Program-made: the position numbers and the translations under genes | Shown here: piece after piece, positions 1 to 11,300 of the stretch | Numbering within the stretch: the first letter of the stretch is position 1 | How the letters are laid out: each line of letters begins with the position of its first letter | The notes under the pieces: generated by a model | What the model was told of the DNA's origin: nothing | Database searches by the model: none | The model's input: only the letters and a program-made list of their open reading frames with translations | NCBI GenBank assembly: GCA_028095005.1 | Contig: CM051460.1 | Location: 18,647,501-18,711,500 of the forward strand | DNA length: 64,000 bases | From: Rhynchospora pubera | Lineage: Eukaryota; Streptophyta; Magnoliopsida; Poales; Cyperaceae | Reading direction: 5' to 3'

Positions 1-147
1 CACGACTTGTAGAGAAAGGAATAAAAATTAAAAAAAGAAATCAGAGAGAAATACAGAGCGACGACGGTAATGGATAATTTGTATTTTGAGATAAAATGCA
101 GCGCCAAAGTCCATGGAACTGATGAAATAAAAGGCATATATTCTAGG

Positions 148-463
148 TAGGGGTGTCAATTTGGTATCGTTTCGAACGTTCCGTTCCGTTCGGAACGGAA
201 ACGGAAGGAAAATTGGTTACGTTGCAGAAAACGGAACGGAAACGGAACATGCGGTATTGCACGTTAATGTTCCGTTTTACCGAAAAATGACTGAAATCAA
301 TGAAAAATAGACTGAAATCAGTGGAAAATGAGGAACGGAACAATTTTCTATTCCGTTTTACGAAACGAAACGGAAACGAAATGGATTTCATTTCTGTGTG
401 CCGGAACGGAACGGAAAACAGAACACCCTGTTCCGCTTCCGTTATTAACGTTTGACAGCCATA
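148..463. mobile_element. hAT/Ac-like nonautonomous element, AACGG-rich
   Basis: The termini are TAGGGGTGTCAA on the left and, read inward from the right, TATGGCTGTCAA. They are flanked by a perfect 8-bp direct repeat ATTCTAGG (140-147 and 464-471). The interior is dense in GGAACGG/CCGTTCC repeats on both strands and has no coding potential beyond chance open frames. The 8-bp TSD and TAGGGnTG end are typical of the hAT superfamily. It is about the same size (316 bp) as the copy at 34525. Confidence 0.8.
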
Positions 464-645
464 ATTCTAGGTGCCTGCACGACGTGGCAAATTGGTGACA
501 AGCCTACTCTACTCCACAAAAAGAAATACTTGGAATGTGGCAGTCATGTCCTCTTATTTGCCGATTCTTATTTAGCAATTGGGGATTTCTCTTACAAGTT
601 AAATCAGATGCAATGAAATGCATCCCACTCAAGTCTCAAGCGTGA

Positions 646-681
646 CTTGATTGATTGATGGATTGACTGATTGATTGATTG
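646..681. repeat. TTGA tetranucleotide microsatellite
   Basis: Imperfect TTGA/TTGATTGATG repeats run for about 36 bp. Confidence 0.8.
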
Positions 682-1293
682 TACAGGGGTAATATATGGT
701 ATCACCGGACAGTCAAGTCAATTCATCTCAATGACCGGATCCGGCCGGGTTATTTCGGTTTCAAGTGTCAGGGTCAATATTGTTTTCAGCCTTGAATATT
801 TCATATTTGATCAATATTTTTTACATCGACTAAATGGATTTAAATCGAATCCGCTCCATTCATCCCGATTTTCTCTCCAGTTTAATTTACTTATAAATAA
901 ATAGAGCTGTATTGAACTCGAGCCAAACATCAAGAAAATTGTCCGGCTAAAAAAGCCTGATTTAAACGAAAATATATATATATTGTTGATTTGTGTTTCT
1001 TTTCTTGTCTTACCTTGATGTCTCTCGTGTGATCTTTGCTCTTATCATTTTTTTTCTTTATCGGTGGAAATGAAAATCTAGCTAGCACTTGATAGCCACT
1101 ATCAAGTTGTATCTAAAAAAAGAAAACGAAAATCTAGCAGGGGAGTATTGGCACAAGAGCGGTTTAATTAGCATTCAACTATTACATAATTCAGATTAAC
1201 GAATTCGATTACTGTTTAAATCTGTTGTTCGAACAGTTAATTTAAAAATAAGATGGGTGGCGTTCTTCAAACTAGTCCTATAAGAGTATAGAG

Positions 1294-1449
1294 GGTCGTT
1301 TGGATCGCTTAGGAAAAACAGAAATTTTCTATTTATAGACATAAAGTATTGAGAAATATATAATTTTGTGAAAAGTTTGCATTGTTTATAATAAATTTAT
1401 ACTTAAAAATAGAAAATTTCTCTTATTTCCATATTATCCAAACAGCCCC
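1294..1449. mobile_element. Short MITE, copy 1 of a six-copy family
   Basis: The left end reads GGTCGTTTGGATCG and the right end inward reads GGGGCTGTTTGG, flanked by the 3-bp repeat gag (1291-1293 and 1450-1452). The core carries the family signature AATTTTGTGAAAAGTTTGCATTG followed by TTTATAATAAATTTAT. That core recurs at 20273, 22639, 30945, 42776 and 49401. It is noncoding. Confidence 0.75.
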
Positions 1450-4400
1450 GAGTACTTCCCCGCAGTTTGTATTACATATTTACATTATTGCATCTTTCAT
1501 CTTTGACGTCACTTAGATCTACTTGGAGCAAAAGAGTTATTGGTATATTATTTTTAGGAAGCATTCTGGGAATATAAATATGAAGTTATTTTTTACGAGT
1601 TGATGAAAGCGCGCAGCCCGATTAATTTTTGTATTTAGTTACATGTTTATAATAAAATGAAGAGCACTATCCTAGCTAATTACATGCATATATTTTGAAT
1701 GACCAATTGAATCATTGTTCTGATAAATAATCCTGTGAAGAGCTGCAACTTGCACACATTGGACCTAATTCAGTGTCTGATTTTGATCAGACTAAATCTA
1801 TTAATTCATAAGATATCACAACTCATCATATATATCCAACAAATGAGATTTTTCAGCACCGTCATGTACTGAGAAGATTTAAACCCATTTTGAACCGACT
1901 TGTGAGGTGACAAGTGGGGCGGCACAGGCACTCCTGTGATTAGGACTTGACTAAGTCGGCCCAAAGCAAAGCTGATCCAATCATGCTTATACTTGAACCC
2001 ACACATCACCACCGTCCATTTTCCTTTATCCATCTACACCCTCCATCCCCTTCAAACCCGTTTTCTCCCGGCATAGTGGTGGTGCTGGGTTCGACCCACT
2101 GAGGATCTTTCCTAAAATAAAATTAACAAACTTAATCTTTATCCAAGTATATCGGAACATAAATTTTTTAAACAAGATTATAAGAATAAAACCAAGCTAA
2201 GAACAAAATATTATAAAAAATTTCGTACCTGAATTTTGAATTTTCAACAAATAAAACTTATTTTGCAGTTAATATTTCACAAAACCTAAGATTCACACTT
2301 TTGGTATTGATCAAAATCAGGCATGATAACGGAAATTTGTGCTTACATTATAATTTAGATTTAATTATGTAGCACTTTTTTTTTATCAAGCTCGTGTCAT
2401 ACGATTATAGTAATTAATTTGATGTTGATCACATATATATAAGTCATAAGGATGACCAAAATAAAAAAAAAAACATACAAATTATATAAAGTTTGACATG
2501 TTTATGTTTTTTATATATATGTATCAAAAACATAGGGAAAATTTTTTTAAAAAAAAGAAGAGTAAAGGTAAATTAACCCACCGTATGTCTAGCGTAATTA
2601 TGTAGCACTACAGAAGAAAAGGTATGATACTTTTCTTTGACGACACTTTTTCAGTGATATGGGATCAGATTTTATGTTTTAGTTATTGCTCTAGGAAATC
2701 TGGATCTCGGCTAAAATGAGAGTGACCCTCCAACAAAACTACCACAAGTTACTTATGGTTAATTTCACCAGCCGACGACATAATAGATAGCAGTATTATC
2801 AATTAAGTTACTTTTGATATTTGTTTTTCTTTCATAACTACGCTTTTAGTTCCATCCGGATAGGTTGTCTTGTTAATTCAAGTTTAAATTGCCCCCAACA
2901 AAGTTATGACTGTCATATGTTTTTCCAAAAATATTTTTTAAGGCGATCCTTTATTATAAAAATGTTTTCAAGGTTGTGGAAAAGGAAGTTTGCATTTTTT
3001 TTTAAAAAAAAATCCAATATCAACTAATATGCAACACTTGTTAACAAAATCATGTTAATCTATTGTTTCAGACCTTTTTTTAGTTCAAGAAAATTATAAA
3101 AACCAATAAATAAATCAATTTTTCAAATGCAATACATATTAACTGTTAACTTCGTTTTGATGGCAACTAATGAGCTGAAACCTTATATTCCGAAATATAT
3201 TGTCTACATCATAATTGTTTAATTACTGAAGCGTGGATAAATCAACATATATTGCATCTGACGGTTTTATTATGGTATTTTTATATTTTGATTTTGAGTT
3301 ATTAAAACTTTAAAATAGAGGTATATAGTGAAGAACTAGAACTAGGAGTATTTGAACTCTTCTCTAATTACAAACAAGGATAAAATATTTGTATTCAAAT
3401 TTGGTTTGACCCAAGTATTAAAGAACTAAAATGTAATTTGCTATTAGGAAAACTAATGCAACTTGATTTATGTTTGAACTTCTCTCCCAAAAAAGGAAAT
3501 ACTATTGAAGAAATAATTAAAATTATTAAACAATTTTTATGAAAAAGAAGCTTACATTCTACAAATTTTGACTTCAATAAATATCTATTTCCAAACGTCA
3601 AAAAAAAACTACACAAATAAGAAAAAAAAGTATAAATCTTGAAAAAAAAATCATACAAAAAGTATATATAAAAAAAAATATTACTCTAAAGAGCTACTTT
3701 TACATTTCAAACACATCCACTTTAAATGAAAATAAAAGAATAAAATATAGAAGTTGTTACATCCAAATAAATCAGTACAGAGAAGAAAATTAGATGGAAT
3801 ATATGGATAATGCGACTAAATTATTGTTATTGAAAACTTAACTCTCTTTAACTCTTTTAATATTTGAAAATTATATTTAGATAGCCAATTAAGTCAACAG
3901 AGACCAAGTGATTTTAGCTTTCTATGAATAAAAACTTGCATCAAATAGAATGGAAGAGTATTTATTTAAGACTTAAGGGAAGGGTTTATTATTGGGTGTT
4001 AAAAAGAAACTTTGCAAAAAATGCCCGAGTGGTATATGGAGGCGATCTTTCGGAGATGTTTATCCGGATATCATGTAAACAAAAAGTTGCAAATGAGGTG
4101 CTATCAACTTTTAGTAGTGGCTTTGCAAATTAACCCCTACCCCTCGAAACGGAACTGCTCGAAATGGAAGACAGTAGAGGTTGAATGATTCATCCGTGTT
4201 GCGTCCACTTAGAACGGTTTACCATGTTACCTCAGTACAAAAGTTTTACTCTTGTCTAAGTTGTTGAATCCAATGATGGAAATTGCAAGGTCTCATAGTT
4301 CAAATATGTAACAAGTGTTCCCACAGCGATTGCATCCATGGAAGAAACTTTTCCTCATATGCATTCACACTCGCAGTAAGAAAAACAAAACTTTTATTCA

Positions 4401-4656
4401 TAATAATATCCACCTTCCATATTTCTGGTGCAATTGATGGATTCATGCACACCTGTCTCAAGTCTCAACCGATTTGTTGGTTGACTTGGGAGAATTATTT
4501 TACAAACATTTAACCACGTTTCACGTTTGTTACAAATTTGGGCCGTTGATTTGACACAGTTTGGGCCCAATGTCTTGAACAATCAAGGCCTAAACCCAAT
4601 TTGGGCTCATTTGGTGTGCTTTATCCAATCAGACACCGCATTTGTCAACGAGCTTC

Positions 4657-4701
4657 CACGTGAAGATTCACGAGGACGGTCTCCATATATACTGCCACGT
4701 G
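4657..4701. promoter_or_regulatory. Two G-box (CACGTG) elements upstream of the bZIP gene
   Basis: Palindromic CACGTG occurs at 4657-4662 and 4696-4701; the second is in the ABRE-like context GCCACGTGTCC. They lie about 535-580 bp before the bZIP start codon. G-boxes are bound by bZIP and bHLH factors, so abscisic acid, light or self-regulation is conceivable. That role is inference from position and core sequence only. Confidence 0.45.
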
Positions 4702-5234
4702 TCCACGGTAAGTGGAAATCTGAGAGGTTTCCCTAGACTCGAGGTCAAAAGAAAAAGACCACACCGACTAGAAAGCATGAGACTTACTTTTCATTAACCA
4801 AATCTCCATAAAACGCCGTTAATTAAATTAACAAAACAAAAGTTGACTGGATAAGAAAACATTTGTACTGCCCTTAAATAACTTCAATTGCCTCTTTGGA
4901 GACAGCATCGCACGTCGAGAAATGTGAACACCACGATCTTTCTTCATCAAGCCTCTCAAAAGGCACACAACGCCGGAGATTCACCTCACCGATTTCATTT
5001 AATCCCTACAACACAACAAAATAATCACAAACGCGTTTTCCTTTCCGGATTAGTTCCAAGTTTAATCATTCAACGATACTCGTCAAATCACATCTCGCCG
5101 CTTATTAATCCAAAACAAAAAGTTTGATACCCATCTTTTTCTAACCCCGTTGTACCATCTCTCTATCTTTTCCTTCTTTCCTTCTTCCTTGCTTCACAAG
5201 GGAAGCAAACAGAGAGAGAGATCAAAATAAGCCA

Positions 5235-7615
5235 ATGAACAGCATCAGTGAGGCCCAAAACGCCATGATGCACCAAATGCAATCAAACCACCATGCCAAT
5301 GGCGCCTACCATCCACACAACTTCTCCACTTCTCTTCCTCATGAGCCGGCTACCAGCACTAATGGTACGAGCATTGTCAACAGCAAAAGACCGGCTGGTT
5401 TACCGCCAACTCCGCCGAACAGCTTCACCTGTGTGCCATTGCACTCCAGGTCCAGCTCACAACCTTCCTTCTTCTCTCTTGACACGATTCCACCACTGGC
5501 ACCTTCGCCGGCTCTGTCAGATGGCTCAGGCGACACTTCAATGGAAGAACATGAACCGAACTTGAAACCAAACCCGACCGGTTTGCCACCTCGTAAAGCA
5601 CACCGTCGGTCAAGAAGTGATGTTCCCTTTGCTTACTTCCAGTCTGGGGCACCACCATTGCCTCCTCCAGCTAACTGGGGACTAGGGTTTGACACCAGCA
5701 GCAACAAGCCAGATGGAGAACCCGGTGACGACTTATTCAACTCGTACTTAAATTTGGACACTTTTGATGCACTGAATTCCTCTGACGAGAAGCATGACGA
5801 TATGGACAGCCATGGTAGCAGCATGAAAACAAATGGTGCTGAGAGCAGTGAGAATGAATCTGAAAACAGTGCCAACGAAAGTGGCGGTGCCAACAGGATT
5901 CAGCTATGGGCAAATTATGGCGAAAAAAAGGAAGGCCTTAAAAGAAATGCAGCTGGAGAACCAGCTAACAGTGTCGCAAAATCCCGTCATGCCAGAAGTC
6001 TTTCCATGGATAGCTTGATGGGGAAGTTAAATTTTGCAGATCCGCTGCCCAGTCTGCCACCTTCCGGGCAACGCACTGGGGCAGCTTTGCATGGAAATGG
6101 GAGCACTAACGGGTCACTGAATAAATTCAGCTTGGAGTTCGGGAGTGCTGAGTTCACTGCTAATGAGATGAAGAAGATCATGGCAGATGAGAAGCTTGCC
6201 GAGATGGCACTGGCTGATCCTAAGCGCGTCAAGAGGTGCAATTAATATATTGAATCTTGTGTGCCATTGAGTACCATTGAGAGGTGATTGCAAGCTTGGT
6301 TCGGTACACTTTAATGTTTTTCTTGATTGTGACCAGGGTTTTGGCAAACCGGCAATCGGCTGCTCGTTCCAAGGAACGAAAAATGAGGTACATTGCAGAG
6401 CTGGAGCAGAAGGTACAAATCTTGCAGACGGAGGCTACAACACTATCTACACAACTCACCCTTATGCAAGTATGTTGATAGTTTGATACTTTGGATATTT
6501 TTCATTTTATATGTGATGTTCTTTATTATAGTTGATCTTTTGAATATCAGTTATGAAAAAGAGGTATCTTTAGATTCATAGACAATGGCTGCACACTACA
6601 GTTAGTTAATTTAATGATTAATAGTTGGCCAATTAGCTTTGTACAAGCTTAATTACAAGTTACAATTTTATCCAAAGTTGATGTGAATGTTACAACCTTT
6701 TTCAAAAGAGCATATTACGCCCTGAAGATAATATAGCAATCTTAGAGGTAATCTGCACTTACAAATGGGAAATTGCTCAATTATTATATAGTAAAAACAT
6801 GAATATAATAGTTTAAATTGCTTTGCAGAGAGACTCAGCTGGTCTTGCGAACCAAAACAACGAGTTGAAATTCCGGCTTCAAGCCATGGAGCAACAGGCA
6901 CAACTACGTGATGGTAATGCGTTATTCCCCCTATCCCTTTCCAGAATACCAAATTAGTGGCACACCTGTTGTCATTTGTCCAATTCAACGCAATTAGTAT
7001 CAAAACTGAAAACAGAATTTCAACCAGTTGACTTGTATATTATTGTTTTTAAATTATATTATAGTACCACTTTATATTGATGTTGTTGGCACGTATGCCA
7101 CATGTAATAACTCACCATAAATTATTCAATAAGGTGACCATGATAGTAATTTATCAAATTAATAAATAGCCAAAGGGTCAGCCACAAGCTGCTGTTGCAT
7201 CATCAGGAGTACTGAATCAGCAACAAGTATATGTATTGACAATGTAATAAATATACTGAAAATTATAACATTCTAAGCGTATTTTAAACTACATGGTAAA
7301 CATGGCAAATATTGCTACTGCATGTCATTTGTTTTATTTGCGAGTGTCATTTGAGCTTTAGCAAAAGTTTCTGGTATATGAAATAGCTTTGAACATAATG
7401 TAGCACTGAATGAGGCATTGACGGCTGAAGTTCAGAGATTGAAATTGGCATCAGCAGAAATGGGAGAGTCCTGCTCTTCAAATAACTTGTCTCAGCAAGT
7501 GCAGAATCGGATATTCGAACTACAGCAGCAAGAGCAACCAGCATTGATTCCTTTTTATCAGCTACAGCAGCCACAGCAGAACGGCTCAGCAACAAATGAG
7601 GAATCAAAGAAGTAA
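5235..7615 (+). CDS. Group I bZIP transcription factor (VIP1/RF2/bZIP29-bZIP30 type)
   Basis: Coding exons are 5235-6235, 6337-6469, 6829-6913 and 7404-7615, all with GT-AG introns and a continuous frame, giving 476 residues. The N-terminal two thirds is Ser/Pro/Asn-rich and disordered. It holds HRRSRSDVPF (about residues 122-131) and RHARSLSMDSLMG, the basic-Ser motifs that in VIP1-like factors are phosphorylated and bound by 14-3-3 proteins. The basic region VLANRQSAARSKERKMRY follows (N338 and K346; Lys in place of the usual Arg marks group I). A leucine zipper runs to about residue 425. The tail is Gln-rich. The first intron splits the basic region right after KR, a family-typical position. 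Relatives act in the nucleus in cell-wall, vascular or osmotic responses; the exact orthologue is not settled here. Confidence 0.93.
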
Positions 7616-8335
7616 CTTTTAGCAAATATAAAAGAGTTCATATTATGTGGATCAAGTCTTTAACCTATTCTTTTGTATTCCTTATTTCTTTGATAAGTTC
7701 TTGTAAGTGTATGAGAGGACATTTGTTTACAATTTTCTTAACTTGTATTTTAAGAACTTTTTTTTGTTGTTCAAATTGGTTAATTGTAATCCATTGAGCA
7801 TAAAACTAATTTCCTTATAATACGTGGATAGCTTTTGAGAACTTGCTGTTTCACTTTCGAGGGAGAAGCTGCGTTACCACGTATATGGTAAAAGAGAAGC
7901 GCATCTATTGCCCGCCAAGAGTAGCCCATGTTTTGTTTTTCCATTTGAAAACTAATGCCTCAAGGTTTCAGTACAAACAACAATATTAGATCCCAACAAT
8001 AGCAATTCATTTAATATTTCACTGTAAACCGAAACCTTAACGAAGTGATGTAGAAAAGTAGCATAGTTTTATGACGCTCAAACAATTCAGGTAGACCAAA
8101 CTACCGAAGTCAGTACAGTTAGTCTCACCTCATTCCAAATTGATCAATAGGCGTTTCTGTACTACCGCATGATAATGAGCTGAAAGTCAAGCCGACTACC
8201 AGACAGTACCCATGATAAAGAAAAGAAAAAAAAAAGAGGTAAGTAAAGCTGATAATTTACAAACAAAAGGTGAAACTCTACCCTTTGCAGTAACAAATAC
8301 ATATTGAAACCCATATTTACAAGTAATAAACAACA
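7616..8335. other. Shared 3' flank of two convergent genes
   Basis: This 720-bp stretch separates the stop codons of the bZIP (+) and FHA (-) genes. It should contain both 3' UTRs. There are several AT-rich polyadenylation-like stretches but no further gene. Confidence 0.6.
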
Positions 8336-11300
8336 TCAATACTCATTCATGGCGTCATTCCCACCATCTTCATCATCAGTGTCATCCTTGCTATCATCAT
8401 CATTGACACCTTCCTCAGTCTCTGCATCAGAGATGTCAGTTCCTTTCCCAAACCCACCACCTGCTAAGAACTTCTGATCAAACTCAGGATCAACAATTGT
8501 AATCATTGCATTCAGTATTTGCTGCTCCTTACTCAACTCATACCCTTTATTGCCCTGGCTCCCTGATGTCTGGCTACCTAAGCATATCAATGCATCAGCC
8601 ACAACAGCCTCAACATCCTCTGCCTCTTTTGGAGACTCAGATCCAGCATTTACTAGTGGGGCTGTGCTAACAGCCCAGCTACCAACAGCTTCTGAAGTGA
8701 TAAGATCGGCCGTCTGTATCTCACCTGGCTCAGTATCCTCCAGCACTGGTTCTGTTTCAGGCCTGGTTACAGGTTCAGTTAAGTTTTCTACAGGATGGGT
8801 CTCCTCGTCAAGCTGCATTGTATCCCCTTCTATGTTGGTGTTGCAGTATTTCTGTAATGTGCCATCACCTGGTTGGCTCTCAGTCTCAAGGACCCGTTCA
8901 GCATCAGTATGCTCCTTTACATTAGCAGCAGTAGTATCAACACTGACGCCACCGTCAACATTGGCACCAAATCCCTGCACCAACTGATCTGCACTGGTGC
9001 GCTCGAGGGCTTGCCCAGTTACAGGTTCAGTAAAGTTTTCTACTGGATGGATCTCCTCATCAAGCTGCATTGTATGCTTTTCCATGTTGCAGCATTTCTG
9101 AAGTGTGCCATCACCTCCTTGGCTCTCAGTCTCAAGAACCAGCTCTGCATCAGTCTGCTCATTTACATGGGCAGCAGCTATACTAACACTGACACCACCA
9201 TCTCCATTTGAACCAAAGCCCTTCACCAACTGATTTGCACTGGTGCACTCATGGCCTTGTGTGTCATTACCATCACCATTCTTTTCGGTAGTGCTGTCAC
9301 CTTCGTCAGAAGAACCAGTGTTGTTAGACTCCATAAGACACTTCCCAGAAACTTCCCTACCACTAGTAATTGGGCATTTATCTTCTTTTGTGGTATTTAC
9401 TTTTCTTGAAGGCATCTGGTTCAGGTCAATACAAGTTAGTGTGTTCTCATAGTGCTCTTCGTCCTCCAAAGTCCTTTGCATGGCCTTCAGCTGCTCCTGT
9501 TGTTTTGCAAATAGTGCAGAGATTTCCTCTGTTGTCGAGTAGAAAGCACGTAATTGAGTCTCTCTGCATCATAGCAAAGAACATTTTAAAAGGCGAGACA
9601 GTGCTACTCGTTGTAGATAAAGGATATGAAAGATTTATTGCAAAATAGAAGTGAAACACTCTTAATATGAATCTCATAATTTATCAAACCAGAACATTGT
9701 ACATAAAAGTAACCCTAAGCCAAGGTCATGAAAGGAGCCAAATTTTCCAAGAAAGGAGCCTCTAAAGTAGAATAAACCTTGGAACCTCTGTTTGCCCCTT
9801 CAAAGGAACCTCTGTTTGAGGAGAACAGCCAGGATCGACACTTTATTCACACCATAAATGGTCAAATCCTCAGCTCTCTACAAAGAGATGCAGATTTGCT
9901 TCCTTCAAGGGGCATCCTTTATGCCCAGTTAATGGCCCATTATTGCACAAAAGTAAAAAAGTTATTGTACCTTAGAATTAACCGTTCCCTAGCACCTTGG
10001 AACCTCTGTTTTTCAATTGACAGATCTCTAATGGCAGCAGATATCTCAAGTTCAAGAGCAGAGACCTTGGCCCATGCTTCTTCCCGGGCCACCTGCTAAC
10101 AAATATTCACAGAATTGTCGGTCCACTTTAAAAAAGAAAGACTAAATATATCATTAAAACAGAGACTCTGCATGTTGCCAAATATATAATATGATGCTCT
10201 TACAAATGCAAGAGAAGCTATACAATACCATAATATGCTAGGGGGAAGGAAAAAAGAGGAACGGTTATAACAATAAATATTGGTGGACAAAATTTACATA
10301 GCTAACAATTAGCTATTTCGAGAATCAAACTTTGTGAGACATCCATCCCTGAAACACTAGTACTTAAAAATTATGCTGAAGGTTCTAAATTGACATGCTA
10401 TTTTTTTTTGTGATAATTAGTTAAGTAAAGAATGTCTACCTTTTCATTTTCAAGCTCAGCTTTCAAGGATCTCAGTTCAGCTTCTAACGCTTCAGATCTC
10501 TGCAAATATAGGCAGTTAATGTCACTTGCCAAAATAATGGTATACTAAATTAATTTAACAAGGTAACTAACTTTTAAAGTTTAAAACTTAAGTTGTAGTA
10601 TAAGACTCATCAAGATTTTATCTAAAAGGGGGAAAAAAACAAGACAGAAAGATACAAACCTTTTTGCTGTTAGTGGAAACAAGCTGTTCATCTTGAAGCT
10701 GGGATTCCAATTGCCTGACTTTCTTTTCAGATACTATAAGGTTCTCCCTAGCATCTTCCTGAAAGGCAAATGGAAATATAAAACAGAAATTTTAATAAGA
10801 TCAAGAGCTGTTTTCAAAATAATAATATTAAAATATTAAATTTTAATACGATCAAGAGCTGTACCAATTTGGATCTCAGTGTTCCTACGAGCAAACGAGT
10901 TTCCTTTTCGCATTCCTGCAAAAAAAAACACAAAAACAATCAACAAGTGATGACGCCTTAGTACCCTCAATGCTTTTTCATTGACCTCATCTCCAAACTT
11001 AACATGCAGAGCAGAAAGAAAAAGATAGGAAACAACCTGAAGCTTTGTAATAACTTCTTGCTGCTCCTTATGTTCTCTTTGGTAAATATTTGCTTGCCGC
11101 TTACTTTCTTCCTTAGCCTCAGCTTGTGCCTTCTCCAATGCATACTTCAGATCTTCTGCAGCCTTCTCCCTTTCCTCTCTTCTCATTTTTCGCTCTTCCT
11201 CTAATTGCTTTTCTATCTCAGATATTGTACCTTTCTGACTGCAGATGAAATATAACTTTCATCTAATATATATCAAAGGTCCAAAACATTATCTGTTCTA

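Larger units (their letters stand above)
464..5234. other. AT-rich intergenic DNA and bZIP upstream region
   Basis: Apart from a TTGA microsatellite, one MITE (1294-1449) and two G-boxes (4657-4701), I see no convincing gene. The open frames here are short, AT-rich and lack recognisable motifs. The last ~350 bp before the bZIP start, with pyrimidine-rich stretches near 5155-5195 and a GA run just before the ATG, look like promoter and 5' leader. Confidence 0.6.

Noticed and set aside
148..463. CRISPR-like or satellite reading of the AACGG word arrays
   Set aside because: Words are irregularly spaced and on both strands, confined between TIRs with TSDs, so a transposon explains them better; the genome is a plant nuclear one.
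2060..2110. GGGTTCGACCC resembling a tRNA box B
   Set aside because: No box A at the correct distance and no cloverleaf; a single short match is expected by chance.
8550..8987. 145-codon plus-strand open frame opposite the FHA gene's last exon
   Set aside because: It is the antisense shadow of the real 409-codon exon; it has no splice context or motif, and mirrors the repeat duplication on the other strand.
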